A DNA stretch of 64,000 bases from Mesorhabditis belari (GCA_958450365.1 CAUEEP010000741.1:4505501-4569500), one strand, 5' to 3'. Positions 12,396 to 24,647 are shown, counted from the first letter of the stretch. Notes: generated by a model from the sequence alone, not told the origin. A program made the numbers and translations.

Positions 12396-12938
12396 TTGGG
12401 TTGGTGAATTGAAAACTGCGAGCTATTGTCATATGTGACAGTTTGAGCACTTTCTTCAAAAGAAACCCATTTTAGTGTCAATGGAAAAGTTGTAGAAAAT
12501 CAAAAATCAAGCTTATATCCAAATTTTCAGAACGATTCAAAAACTGGTTTTCAAGAAATGCCAAATTTATGAATTTTGACAAAAATTGCAACAAAACTTG
12601 CATTTTAAGCGAAACTACTAAGTGCATCTTTTTGGAAATTTGCCTATAAGCCTGATTTTTGATTCTCTACAACTTTTCTATTGACACCAAAATGGGTTTC
12701 TTTTGAAGAAAGTGCTCAAACTGGGATCTCCAGTCTCCATCTCCAGTCCTCGATTTCTGAGTCTCACACTGGTCTCACACACAAACCAAAATCCTTCTAC
12801 GAAAGAGGAATCCGCAAATTGCCTGTAAAATGGGCAGAAGTCGTCAATAATAATGGAAATTATTTGGAAAATGAATTCATGGTTTTATGTTGAATAAATT
12901 TTAGTTCAAAGTCCGGCAGTTTTTAATTCACCAACCAA
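12396..12938. mobile_element. Non-autonomous mariner derivative (family A)
   Basis: The left end TTGGGTTGGTGAATTGAAAA and the right end TTTTTAATTCACCAACC are mariner-type inverted repeats. TA precedes the left end; the right end has lost one base. Near the right end a frame at 12771-12893 reads SFYERGIRKLPVKWAEVVNN, the C-terminus of a mariner transposase. Between lies an inverted repeat around GTTTGAGCACTTTCTTCAAA. It is an internally rearranged deletion derivative related to the elements at 40903, 41241 and 54207. Confidence 0.88.
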
Positions 12939-13024
12939 ATCAAATTTGTGATCAGTAAAATTTGTGGCCAGTAAAATCTGTGATCTATAAATTAGTTTAA
13001 AAAAACTCCTTTCCACATTTCCAG

Positions 13025-13255
13025 GTGTTGTCCAACGTTCGCGGCTCACCATTCTACTGCGACAACAACGATTGCTTGGAGAATTCAATCAAATACACCG
13101 GGGTACTAGTCTTCAACTTTATTATCTTTGTTTGTGCGCATGCTGGAGCAACTTTTCAACTTGTAACTTGTAATCATTCACCAATTCATACTTTACTCGC
13201 GAGGAACACATTCTACTCAACGCTCTGCCCATTTCCCCAATCAAAATTCAATTGA
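13025..13255 (+). CDS. Unassigned exon-like ORF
   Basis: An acceptor (TTTCCAG, ending 13024) opens a frame beginning VLSNVRGSPFYCDNNDC and continuing through a hydrophobic stretch (VLVFNFIIFVCAHAG) to a stop at 13253-13255. Codon composition is more balanced than the flanks, and a donor GGTACT lies near 13101. I could not join it to the Max-like gene upstream or the tetraspanin downstream. It may be one exon of a small gene, a gene fragment, or chance. No family recognised. Confidence 0.3.
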   Translation: MLSNVRGSPFYCDNNDCLENSIKYTGVLVFNFIIFVCAHAGATFQLVTCNHSPIHTLLARNTFYSTLCPFPQSKFN

Positions 13256-13352
13256 TGCCGGTTGGAAAAGTCGATCCACAAAGTTAAAGCTAAAAACTAA
13301 AAAAGAACATAAAGTGATTGATAGGAAATGCTCAGTACTTCACAGAACTTCA

Positions 13353-13599
13353 TGCTTGTCGTGTTCCTCGTATTTGGAATAAGTTACCTTGTGATATTTT
13401 TTCGTCTCTGAACTATTTTAAATCCTCAATATATAAGCTCGATCTTGTAGCTCTGTCAATTTTAAATTAGTTTTTAATGTCATATATACGCGTGTCTAAT
13501 TGTAGTTGTGTTTGTATATCAATTATCTTTCTTCGTCTACGCTGTTCAATCTGTTTGCATTGTCACTTTTCCTTGTCGGATAAAGTATATATATATATT
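13353..13599 (+). mobile_element. 5'-truncated LINE 3' end, second copy
   Basis: It is nearly identical to 3453-3700: the same RVPRIWNKLP coding end, TAG stop, 3' UTR (one A/G difference in ATATACRCGTG seen) and TAAAGTATATATAT tail. It is truncated within the same codon run as the first copy. The low divergence suggests recent activity of the family in this genome. Confidence 0.85.
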
Positions 13600-14442
13600 G
13601 TTTGGTAATTCTTTTTGTCACAGAAACCAAAAGACAAAAAATAGAGAATGAAAAGTTAAGCAGATCGAGAAATTTTCATAAAATTTCCCTAAGCGATTTT
13701 CATTCTATGTCTATTGTAAGAATTTTTGAGAAAAACAAGAATTCCTGTTCGGATTTGCTTCAAATTTGACTTAACTCAAACTCAAATTGACTCAAATTTG
13801 CCTAAAAATAAACTAAATGAAATAATTAAACTTTTTTATTTAAAGCAAATCGTTTATCGGCTAATTATTCATTTATAAACGAGAATTTCAAAAAAGATGG
13901 ACAATATTTTTGCGGCTAAACTGATACTTTCCGAATGGGTCTCAAGTTTACCGCAAAACCCTCGAGACTACAATTAAAGAGGTGAGTTTAGAAATCTTAG
14001 AAAGCCTGCATGAAACAATTATGACAAATTGAGATCCTTTCTAGCATTTTTTACCCTCTATTCACCGCTTTTTGATCGTCGGTAGTTCTATTTTCAACAA
14101 CGAGCCCCAAGTTTTCTCCACCTATGAAACAAAAAAACAAATCAAGTAATTACTTCTGCTCGAATTTCTCGTTTTCCAACTTTTAGAGGGAAAAGAGGCA
14201 TAGCAGGGGCAAGGCTTGTCACTTTTTGGCACTCTTTTGGTGGGCCTCCTGCTTTCCCCTCTAAAGAGAGGGCCCTAGTAAGAGTCCAGCCATTCCCCTC
14301 TCCTCCTCACTCCTCCATCTCTCCTCTCCTCTCCTCTCCTCTCACCCATCATCCTATCAGCATCCATATCCCGTTCTGATCCAATTCCCCCTAACTGCTA
14401 ACTGAATCTCTTTGCCCGGATTTTACTCCCACATTCCCTACA

Positions 14443-17400
14443 ATGCCGCTAAGTTGTGGTGCTAGGGCACTAAAGTTTTCATTATTCATTTTTAACCTCG
14501 TCTTTTTGGTGAGTTTTTTTTGAGCAAGTTGAAAGGGGAAACTTTTGTGGTGGGAGAGCTAGGAGAGTTTATTTTAGCCAGCGTTTTCTGAGTGAACTTG
14601 AGACAGAGCTCTTAGCTTGAGACAGAGCTCTTAGCTTGAGACAGAGCTCTTAGCTTGAGACAGAGCTCTTAGCTGCAAGTTGTGAATAGAAAAATGAGAA
14701 AGACTAAAACAACAACAACAAAAACAGAAATACTTCAAAATTTTCTATTCGATTGAACAAAGCTATATGTAAAGTAGGTTCTTTTTGATCTTTTCTAAAA
14801 TCATTAGCATTTGAAGCTCTCGGTAAGTAGAGGTAGTAGTGGATAGTAGAAGTAGTAAGTAGGTAAGCAGAAGTAGATACCAGTAGTGCTTTATCAGCTT
14901 CTGCAATGAACCCTTTCTCAAGCTGTTTTTTTAGCATTTTCCTCTCAAAATCAGTTAGCATTGTTGTGGCTTTCCTCTTTTTTTAAAAAAGATTGCGTGT
15001 CTTTCTCTTCTCGAATCCTATCCATTATTCTCGGCAGTTGCACCCGAATTGGCCCTCTCAACCGCAAACTGACTGACAAGAAGAGGGGGAACTTTAAAGA
15101 GAAAAAAAAGACAAAAGCAATGTCTTTTGGGATTTCTTTATCTTATTGGCATGAAGAATGTTGAGAGGCGATGAAGAGGGGATCTTTGAGTTTCGAAAAA
15201 ATAAGCAACAGTAGTAAAGTAGCAAAATAAAGTGATTAGATTAAGGGCAAAGATTAAGGGAAAGTTGGGTTTTTAAAAAGCTAGAAAATTAGGGAAAAAA
15301 CTAGGAAACTAGGAAAAAAGCTGGAAAATTAAGGAAAAAACTAGGAATCCAAAACCAAATTCGGAAATTTGGATTCATTCTCTCAAAGCTCGGCTCGATT
15401 GTGAATAGTTTTGAACTTTTGATGGCTTGGCTTGGCTTGGCTTGGCTTGGCTTGGCTTGGCTTGGCTTGGCTTGGCTTGGTTTGGCTTGGCTTGGCTTGA
15501 CTTGGATTGGCTTGGCTTGGATTGGCTTGGCTTGGCTTGGTTTGGCTTGGCTTGGCTTGGATTGGCTTGGCTTGGTTTGGCTTGGCTTGGCTTAAAGCCA
15601 TTGGCCTTTAAATGGCTCAATTTTGAATTGTTTTCCAAATTGAATTTAACTACACAATAATTGTAAGCAAATTTCTCAAGCCCAAGTTTTACCAACTATT
15701 ATTCCAGATCCCTAGTTACCAGGCCATTTTCTTTTGCTCCAATTTTTTCAACCTAGACAATTGAACTTCCCTAATCCTTCCTCATAGCTTTGTTTTTATG
15801 AGAAAAGTGGAATGGGTTGAAAAATATTTCTGAGTGCAATTTGAGGCAAAAGGGATGATTCGAGAGAGCAACTGTCATTCTTTGCTTTTCTCAATTGAAA
15901 AGATTGAAAGGATTTAAAGGATCGAAAGGCGAGATGGGTCTCAATCTTTGTCTTCTCTTCTTTCCATATTGCACCTTGGCATTTGCTAAAAGAAAAAGGG
16001 AAAATGGGTTCAATCTCAAGGAAAAAAGGATGAGAAAAGAATGGTTAAGAAAGCTGAACTTTTCTCTCATAGTCACTGGGATTTAAGAGCGATATCTGTC
16101 ATCGGAGAGGTGCTGGATTGGGTAAGGATCAATGGAAATGGATCAATGAATCCAAGATCAATAGATCCAAGACCAATGGCAATCCAAGACCAATGACAAT
16201 CCATTGATCTTAGATCTTCCATTGATTTGGTTTTTTAAAGAATGATGGTCTTTTCTCTGGCTAAGTTTACGCTGGCTGACTGGCTTTGGCTCTAGATAAG
16301 TTTACGATAGATGACTGTGATTTTTAGCATCAAGTTTTAGCGGGTTGAACCATCAAGTAATAGGGACAAGTTTTAGCTGAAAAGTAACACTTCAAATTTT
16401 TCTCAGAATGGCTTTAGATTCAATTTTCTTGAACACTATCAAACAGCTTTCTTTCAACTTTCTATGGCTTAGTTTTTTGAAGGAATATACTTTATTGACT
16501 AGACTTTTATATAAGCCAAGTTTTTAAGCTCTAGATTTCTTTAAGCTCTAGAGTTTTAAGTTTCTAAGCTATTTTAGCAAGAGCAAGAGACAAGCTCTAT
16601 TTTAGCAAGAGCAAGAGACAAAGCTCTATTTCAGCAAGAGCAAGAGCCAAAGCTCTATTTCAGCAAGAGCAAGAGCCAAAGCTCTATTTCAGCAAGAGCA
16701 AGAGACAAAGCTCTATTTTAGCAAGAGCAAGAGATAAAGCTCTATTTTAGCAAGAGCAAGAGCCGAAGCTCTTTACCAACTAGCTTTAGCAAGAGTTTAA
16801 GCTTATTGTTAACCAAAGCTTTAGCAAGAGTTTAAGCATATTGTTGGCCAGCTCAAATCTGATTTGTTTATACAATAGTGTTCGCAAAAGTTTCATCCAC
16901 CCAACCTCAATTTGGGTAAACGAACCGCAAAAGAAAAACCCCAAAAAGAAAGCGCAGGAAATTGGCCTTTGTTAGGCGTTCGCTGATTTCGAAAGAAGCT
17001 TGAAGACAAAAAAAAAAATGGGGTTCGTTTAGAAAGACTTTTTCCATAAATTTGGATTGACATTGTTATTTAGAACACAAGCTGGGATCTTGTTTGTTAT
17101 TTTAACAACGAGATTACAATTGTAACAATGAGATTACTATTTTAATAATGAGATTACTTTGAATACAATGAGATTACTTTGAATACAAAAAGCTAAAAGG
17201 ATTACTTTGAATACAAAACGCAAAAAGCTTCAACAGCACACTTATGAACTCCATTTTTTTATTAGTGGAAACATTTCTACAAAATAAACAGTTGAAATCT
17301 TTAGTTATGCGGTCTAGTATGCGTTGGTATGGGCACATGGCTATTGGTGGATCAATCGGCACTTGATTCGATTGCTTTAGCCACATCGAAAGTTCAAGGC

Positions 17401-20400
17401 TACGATCAAGATCCCGGACTTCGAGATTTAGTAACTTTTCTTGATCTAACAATGAGAATATAAATAGAGTGAACTGACAGAAAGAACTTACACGGTATAA
17501 ACATGGTTTTTAGATTTTTAGCAAGATTTTTAGCCCAATCGGTATACGAAAAATTAGGGTCATTTGAAGCTTCGTAAATACGAGCGTCCGGCGCGATATA
17601 GATTGTCTTTCAGTTCATGTTTTTTTTTCCATTAATTTGGTTTCTTGGGGTCATTTTTGGGTCATTTTTGGGGTAATTTCCGCCATTTTATTTGCGCAAC
17701 AGGGTCATTTGCGCAACTCGCCATAACTGTCTGCTAAGTCGGCCAATCTTTATGATTTTGGTTTCATTTTGTTACACTTGTTGAGACCTACAGTGAGCAA
17801 TTCTCGAGCAACATTTGTATGAGTAATCTTTACTCGATTAATTGACGCTTTTGGTCGAATAACTACAAGTAATTCTCTTTACCCGTCAAGTCAATTGAAT
17901 ACCTTTACATTTGAAGAGAATTTGCCTAAGTCGGCCAATCTTTATTATTTTGGTGTCATTTTGTAGATCTCAATAAGTGCAACAAAATGACACCAAAAGC
18001 ATTAAAGATTGGTCCACTTAGAAGAAAGTTATGGCGAGTTGCGCAAACGACCTAGTTGCGCAAAAGATCCAGTTGCGCAAACGACCTAGTTGCGCAAAAG
18101 ATCCAGTTGCGCAAAAAATTTGGCGCAAAGTAGCCTATCCCGGTTTTTTATGGTCTTTTCTCTGGCTAAGTGATGCTAAGTTTTCGCTGGTTTAATTGTC
18201 AGTTCATGAAATCGTGCTTAAAGGGCTTCAAAATCTCATTTTTGCTTTTTCTATGTCATAGAACATAAAGAAATTTTTGTTTAAACTATCATGGAATCTA
18301 ATTTGAATTGCTTTAATTATCGCCAGGTGGAAAACGAGATGAAATAAGCTTAATTTGCGGTTAATTCGGGTTTTAGAGATTTCCAAAGCTAACATTAAAC
18401 CAAGAGCTTTAAGCAAAAAGTACTAAAAAGTACTAATTTTGATTTTATTAACCTTTTTAAAGAACTAATAGCTCATTAAAATCACTGAAAAGTTCAGTGT
18501 CTTTGTTTTAATAATGGAAAAAAGCATCTCAGTGCCCGAGGTTTCAATTAAGGACAATTAAGGAGCTTCTAATGGCCCTAATTTCTCTTATAGCCGACTG
18601 ATCGGGCTAAAAATTGGGATCTAAGTTTAAAAGTGTTATAAAAATGGAATTACAACAAAGTTTAAGTAATCTAACACATTTGTCGATTTAATTCAGATAT
18701 TTGAGCTCAAAGTTGAATAAAGATCATATGGACTCAATATTGACATCAGATCCTCACCCATAAGCGCGTTCGAACTGCCCAAATACTAAAAACGCTGTTT
18801 TTCTTTATTTATTAGATAGGAATTCGACAAAAAGTTTAGCAGGTTAAACTCAGAATTCTTGAGTTGTTAGATACTGAATACGATTAGCATTTAAAAGGCA
18901 GTTTTGAAAAGTTATCTGGCCTAAATCCAATCCATATTTCATCGGACTAATAGAACCGGATTTCGATCTATGAATTTGTCTATGAGTATCATATTCGTAT
19001 TCAATTCAATTATTAGGTTAATAGCAATATGGATTGCCGTTTTTGGAATCTCGCAAGAGTAGGAACATGATATCCAAGAGTACACTATTCCAAGAGTACA
19101 CTATTCCAAGAGTACACTATTCCAAGAGTACACTATTCCAAGAGTACGCTATTCCAAGAGTACACTATTCCAAGAGTACACTATTCCAAGAGTACACTAT
19201 TCCAAGAGTACGCTATTCCAAGAGTACGCTATTCCAAGAGTACACTATTCCAAGAGTACACTATTCGAAAGCTGTGATTCTTCTCTACAAAATAGAGTAA
19301 CAAGTATTCTAATTCATAAAGGCGTAACACATATTAATGAACGCAAATTTAATGGACCACCCTTTAAATAAAGTTAACTTTTTTTTGAAGAAGTTCATAC
19401 TTTTAAGCATTTTATTTCAAATTACTATCTTTGAATCGGTTTTATATAGGCTATAATATTATAATTGAAGTCCAATTGAAGTAAAATTGAAGTCGAATTG
19501 AAGTTTGAACTAGTTCTACTCCTTAAGAAATGAGTTTTTTTTAAATGCGAGCTTGTTGTGTTTTTCGACGAATAGCCTAAGTGTTTTTCAACGAATAGCC
19601 TGCAACAAAATGCAAATAACTCTAGCCAATAACTATCGAAAGAACTTTAGGCGACAAAACCGATAGCCGTTCGTCAAATCGGAAAAGTTTTGTTGTTCGG
19701 CGGAGTCCTTGTGATCATCATCGCGTTCTTGGGGTGTTGTGGGGCGGCGAAAGAGTGGAGGCCTCTATTGTGCTGTGTATGTTGTGTCCTTTTAAAGAGA
19801 TTTTTCTAATAATCTTGCCTTCAAACACCATAATCTTGTATCAAATCTTATTTTAGTATGCAACTTGTTTAATGGTCATCCTGGCGACGGAAATAGCGGC
19901 GGCGATCTATGCGGCTCTACACAGTCACATGGTGAGTGATAGGTTATTTTTATTAAAGATTGAAATTTGAAATTTCGAAGTTGATCGAATTTCAAGTAGT
20001 TTTGGTTTACTGTAGGCCGATTTTGGATCTGTTTCCGCGCTCTGAGCTATACTTTTCTTTCTATTCTATAAGATTTGAAGATTGTGGGACATTTAATTGT
20101 GGCCCCGCCCCCTTTTTCCATTGCCAATCTAACTTTGAGCTCAAATTTCGTGGTGTTGGGCTTTTAAATTGAAATATTCTGAGTATCATTTAATGCGCCA
20201 AGTCTTTCAGTATCGGTTGGTAAAAAACTATTTCAATTGGACAGCCCAACGCGAAGAAATTTTGAGCTCAAAGTTGCCAATGGCAAAGGGGTTAGACGCG
20301 GACCTTTTATAAGCGCTCCGCCCCTTTTGCCAATGGCAATCCAACTTTGAGCTCAAATTTCGTGGTGTTGGGCTTTTAAATTGAAATAGTTTTTGTACAA

Positions 20401-23400
20401 ATCGATAGAGAAAGACTTGAGGCATCTAATCATACTAAGAATATTTAAACTGCACAGCCCAACACCAATAAATTTGAGCTCAAAGTTAGATTGCTAATGG
20501 CAAAGGGGGCGGGGCCACTGTGGAACCTTTTATATGCACCCTGCCCCTTTTGCCGTTCCAACTTTGAGCTCAAATTTCTTGGTGTTGGGCTGTCCAATTG
20601 AAATAGTTTTTGTACCAACCGATACTGAAAGACTTGGCGCATCTAATGATACTAAGAATATTTAAATTGGACAGCCCAACACCAAGATATTTGAGCTTAA
20701 AGTTAGATTGTCAATGGCAAAAGGGCGTAGCGTGTATCAAATGTTCGATGATCAGATTTGAATACAAGAGTCCTTGCCGTTGGATCAAAATCCAGAAGAA
20801 CCCAAATAACTGTTCACTCAGCTCACTATTGGTTTGTAATCATTTACCCGATTTCAGTTTGACAAAGATTTCCGAGAGATTCTCCGAGCCTCTCTCAAAA
20901 TGTACAATGGAACCGATGCACCGAGGAGGTACAAAGATGATCACGATGCTGGGTCAAAAAGTACGCAGTTTTTTTACGAAAGCTTTTTTTTACGCAAGCT
21001 TTTCAGCATTTCTTAAAGGACAATTTGTAAATAAATAATAGGACTTTCTGATAAAATAAACCATAGAGCGATTGGTTCATTTTTCATTTCAAAAAGTTAG
21101 CTTTAAACAAGCGCACAAGACTTTCCGGCCAGCTTGATATTTATGGGGACCAGAAACTAGGTTTAGAGCTCATTTTGTACAAGTTTAAGGCTAAAAAGTT
21201 AACTTTAAAAAAGCGGACAAGACTTTCCGGCCAATCTGACAAGACGAACAGAGTGAACAAGACTTTCCGGTCAATATCAGTACTTGATACTCTTTGATTT
21301 AACAATTTTAGGCGACGCTTTTCTTGTCAAAGCTGCCTGGGACAAGTACATGATTGATGTAAGTTAAAAGTGAATTCAATTTCAAAATTGAATTTGAATT
21401 TATGACATATTTAGGTCAGAAAAATCAGAAAATTCTTATTTTTTAGCCTAGAATCTAGACTTTTATCTAGACTAGACTTTGTTCAAGACAAATTATCATT
21501 AAAATTTCCAGAAAAAATGTTGTGGTGTCGATTCGGTGAAAGGAGAGTTCAATCACACTGGATGGTACACATTGATGAGAGGAAAATACGAGTTCCCACC
21601 GGCGTGCTGTCGACCCGATAAAGCCGGACGATTGCAACCACAATGTTTCGAGATAATGAGATACAAAGATGTGAGTGTTTGAAGAAACGAAATGGTAGAG
21701 AATTTGAAGAAGAACAAGAAGAGAATTTGTTTTCAAGTACTGCAAATAATTTTGGGAAAGTTTAGAAAGTGTTTAGAAGTGTTTAGAAGAAAGTGAGTCA
21801 AATACAGGGTGCGTGAAGAGTTCTGTCCTTTCCTAAAAGACCACTTTTACGATGTTTTATGAAGTTTTCAAGACTTAAAACCTATAAAATTAGATTTTTC
21901 AAGTATTTTTACGCTAGAAAATTGTTTTAAAGCTTTTATTTTATTTATTAGGGTGGTGCAAAAGAAACTGCCGATGTGTATCAGCTCTCATTTATCAGAA
22001 ACGAGCGATGCTAATGGAATTATTTTTTTATGTTTTGTTCGCATACTTGTTTGCTATTTATTTGGACATTTGAATTTTTTGGTTGTTGTTTATTTTATTT
22101 AAAAATGCTTATATTTTTTATTTAGATCATGGTCGAGCAAAAGTTTGTGCTACGAGCAGCATTACTGTTTAACTTCAAAATTGGAAAGTCTGCTGCGATT
22201 CGCATCGTTGTCTCGCAAGGAACCAAAAGAGAAAAGAGGATCAAGTTTGCAGAGAAAAGGAACCAAATTTGTAGAAAAAAAGAGCCAAAAGAGCCTCTCA
22301 GGCAGTGTCAGACTTGTTTTCAACGATTCCGAGAGGGAGACGAGGCTTTGGAAGATTATGAGCACGGTTCGAGGCCAGAAGTCGTGAACGAAGCCAAGCT
22401 GAGGGACGTTATACAGGCCGATCCATGCCAATCTCCTCGAGATCTTGCTCGAGCTCGAGAAAATATTCCATTGTGATCATGTCACCATCGAACGCCATCT
22501 TTTTTTGAATTTCCCGTCAAATCGTTTGTGCTACGAGCAGCATTACTGTTTAACTTCAAAATAGGAAAGTCTGCTGCCGAATCGCATCGTTGTCTCGCAA
22601 GGAACCAAAAGAGAAAAGAAGACCAAATTTGTAGAGAAAAGGAACCAAAAAAGAAAAGGAACTAAAAGAGAAAAGGAACCAAATTTGTAGCAAAAAGGAA
22701 CCAGGTCTGCTGCCGAATCGCATCGTTCTCTCTGTGCTGCTTTCGGAGATGTCCAGTTTGTCTCTCAGGCAGTGTCAGACTTGTTTTCAACGATTCCGAG
22801 AGGGAGACGAGGCTTTGGAAGATTATGAGCACGGTTCGAGGCCAGAAGTCGTGAACGAAGCCAAGCTGAGGGACGTTATACAGGCCGATCCATGCCAATC
22901 ACCTCGAGATCTTGCTCAAGCTCGAGAAAATATTCCATTGTGATCATGTCACCATCGAACGCTATCTATCGAACGCCATCTTTTTTTGAATTTCCCGTCA
23001 AATCGGCAGTTTCTTTTGCACCACCCTAATATATAGAAAGTTTTATAGAACTTTTTCAGACAAGATTTGAGATCTCCTCTGGGCGCAGGCCAAAATACCT
23101 TTCCTAAACACTTTTTTTGAAATGAATATTTGATTAAAAGATTGTTCTAAGGACTTTTAAGCATTATTCACATCTGGTTAGCCGTAGTTTGTATAAAATT
23201 TTGCTTTTATAATCCGGGCTTTTTGAAAAGAGGTGAGCAAAATGAAATCAGACCTGAAAATTGCACAATTCGATCTAAACCAGGACTTTAAATGAGGACG
23301 AGAATGCTCAATTGCAAATGCAAAACCGTAATAATCAATAAAAAACTGTTTTTATGACTAAATAGTTACTAAAAACTTTTGAAAATATCAAATTCTTTTT

Positions 23401-24647
23401 TGCTACGAAGTTCGGAATGCGATTTTGGTCAGCGACCTCAAATGTTGTCCTAAAAAGTTCTATAAAATTTTCTATATAAATAAAATAAAAGCTTTAAAAC
23501 AATTTTCTAGCGTAAAAATACTTGAAAAATCTAATTTTTTAGGTTTTAAGTCTAGGAAACTTTATAAAACATCGTAAAAGTGATCTTTTAGGAAAGGACA
23601 GAACTTTTCACGCACCCTGTAGCTCAAAACCTCTTTAATCTCTTTTTATAGTAATCTCTTTTATTCAAGGATATAGAAAGTCAAGATTCAACCAAGAACA
23701 CTTTAATTATTGAGAGATTAACTGAAAATTCAAGTCATTACACAGTATGAATGGCTAAAGCACGCACTAGCCATCAATCTCGCTTGCAGGGCTGCTATGA
23801 GCGGATGGTCGAATCGTTTAGAGAGCTCAGCTTGCATTTCAAAATCGTTGCATGGATCGTTGTTTTTATTGCTTTTATACAGGTCAGTTGGAACAATGGG
23901 CGCAATGGCTCTTGCGCAACTTCCGAGTATTTTGAAAGAATCCTCCGGGTCGTCACGCTTTGAAGGCCTATAACTTTGTCCAGAGATTATATTTTTGTTA
24001 ACTTTTTATATCATTGTACAGAGGATATTTCAGGCTTTCAAATGATACCAAATTGAGCTTAATTTGTTAATCCAGTCCAAGAAAATCAGAGCCAACTCGG
24101 AGCAGATGAGGCCTATCCGACTCGGATGCCGTGTCACCTGGTTTGCAAGGCAATGAAAAACCCAGTCAAGCTCTATTTTATATCATTTGAAAGCCTGAAA
24201 TGTTCTCTACACCATGATATAAAAAGTTAACAAAAATATAATCTCTGGACAAAGTTATAGGCCTTTAAAGCGTGACGACTCGTTCAAAATACTTGGATTC
24301 TTTCAAAATACCCGGAAACTACGCAAGAGCCGAACAATCTACTAGACATGGAAAAATTCCAAGCCGAACCTAATTTCACCTTCGTTTTCTCGGCCGTTTC
24401 TTGGTCGATTGCTCTGAAATTTTGTCTACAAGCTGAAAATGTTGATTTCTATCTGTAGACAAAATTTCAGAGCAATCGGCCAAGAATCAGTTAAGAAAAC
24501 GAAGGTGAAATAGGTTTGGATTGGAATTTTCCTATGTCTACGGTGTACCCAAGATCCCTTGCCATCTCAAAACGCTTGCAGGTTTTCGGCATCATTGTTG
24601 GCTTTTGGCTTTGTGACTCGATCACCTCCGATGATGAGGCTTTTTGA
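14443..24647 (+). CDS. Tetraspanin, isoform using proximal terminal exons (a)
   Basis: Nine exons keep phase: 14443-14508, 17305-17430, 19651-19776, 19857-19931, 20858-20960, 21312-21358, 21512-21670, 23790-23882, 24582-24647 (286 residues). Tetraspanins are four-pass membrane proteins that organise membrane microdomains. TM1 spans exons 1-2 (FSLFIFNLVFL then LCGLVCVGMGTWLL). Exon 3 has TM2 and the intracellular GCCGA signature (residues 92-96); exon 4 has TM3. The large extracellular loop spans exons 5-8 with CCG at 184-186, ACC at 212-214, C226 and C236: the six-cysteine plan of the family. Exon 8 (GCYERM...) leads into TM4, finished by exon 9 (VFGIIVGFWLC), with tail DSITSDDEAF. Introns are very large for a nematode and packed with transposons. 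A second TM4/tail pair lies at 26004-28612. Confidence 0.92.
14595..14672. repeat. 20-bp tandem repeat in tetraspanin intron 1
   Basis: Four copies of AGCTTGAGACAGAGCTCTT with nearly no divergence. Confidence 0.85.
15421..15595. repeat. GCTTG pentanucleotide array
   Basis: About 35 copies of GGCTT with scattered TTTGG, GATTG and GACTTG variants. Because the period is five and the unit has no stop codon, both strands show open frames rich in WLGLA or SQAKP; these are not genes. Confidence 0.92.
16570..16770. repeat. 29-bp minisatellite
   Basis: Seven copies of a unit containing AGCAAGAGCAAGAGACAAAG followed by CTCTATTTT. Variants carry GCCAAAG for GACAAAG. Confidence 0.88.
17690..18130. mobile_element. 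Palindromic MITE-like element
   Basis: The left part (TTGCGCAACTCGCCATAACT, then GGCCAATCTTTA and a TTTTGGTTTCATTTTGTT stretch) is answered in inverse order at the right (AACAAAATGACACCAAAA, TTAAAGATTGGTCC, AGTTATGGCGAGTTGCGCAA). The right end adds tandem TTGCGCAAACGACC units. It lies in tetraspanin intron 2. Confidence 0.7.
19075..19268. repeat. 16-bp minisatellite
   Basis: Twelve copies of GAGTACACTATTCCAA, some with GTACGCT. Open frames across it are incidental. Confidence 0.92.
20090..20725. mobile_element. Array of alternating inverted repeat units
   Basis: A core TTTGAGCTCAAATTTCGTGG with flanking CAACACCA and AATTGAAATA segments occurs five or more times in alternating orientation (about 20130, 20260, 20350, 20475, 20565, 20690). 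Between the arms sit GC-rich GCAAAGGGGGCGGGGCC type spacers. This looks like several copies of one palindromic MITE inserted in or recombined with each other, all within tetraspanin intron 4. Confidence 0.7.
21805..23619. mobile_element. Tc1-like TIR element, host of a nested mariner
   Basis: The ends CAGGGTGCGTGAAGAGTTCT (left) and the complementary AGAACTTTTCACGCACCCTG (right) are flanked by TA on both sides, the Tc1/mariner target. The inverted repeats extend about 145 bp. Removing the nested mariner leaves about 730 bp with no transposase frame, so it appears non-autonomous. It lies in tetraspanin intron 7. Confidence 0.85.
21948..23029. mobile_element. Mariner element nested in the Tc1-like element
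   Basis: Perfect 28-bp terminal repeats (TTAGGGTGGTGCAAAAGAAA and complement) flanked by TA. Inside, 22290-22473 and 22760-22940 both encode the N-terminal DNA-binding region of a mariner transposase (CFQRFREGDEALEDYEHGS), so the body is internally duplicated. The catalytic domain is absent. The segment between carries AAAGGAACCAAATTTGTAGA minisatellite units that interrupt the gene. Confidence 0.9.
23917..24332. mobile_element. Palindromic MITE
   Basis: GGCTCTTGCGCAACTTCCG at the left is mirrored by CGGAAACTACGCAAGAGCC at the right. Further in, GGCCTATAACTTTGTCCAGA and GGCTTTCAAATGATACC are mirrored too. It lies between tetraspanin exons 8a and 9a. Confidence 0.85.
24342..24540. mobile_element. 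Hairpin MITE (family also at 34501-34834)
   Basis: TAGACATGGAAAAATTCC and GGAATTTTCCTATGTCTA form the termini. The interior is one long inverted repeat (CACCTTCGTTTTCTCGGCC ... GAAAACGAAGGTG; CAATCG, ATTTTGTCTACA). The ends carry TA. It is 41 bp upstream of exon 9a. Confidence 0.85.

Larger units (their letters stand above)
11741..14442. other. Intergenic region between Max-like and tetraspanin genes
   Basis: It contains the 3' flank of the Max-like gene, a mariner derivative, one exon-like ORF and a LINE fragment, listed separately. From 13600 to 14442 I see AT-rich sequence, then a CCTCTCCTCT pyrimidine tract (14300-14345) just upstream of the tetraspanin start. It may be part of that promoter. 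Confidence 0.6.

Noticed and set aside
15375..15695. Open frames rich in SQAKP or WLGLA on both strands
   Set aside because: They are translations of a GGCTT pentanucleotide array; no start context, signal or homology.
20228..20642. Two similar 65-codon minus-strand frames
   Set aside because: Their similarity comes from the inverted-repeat units they overlap, not from coding constraint.
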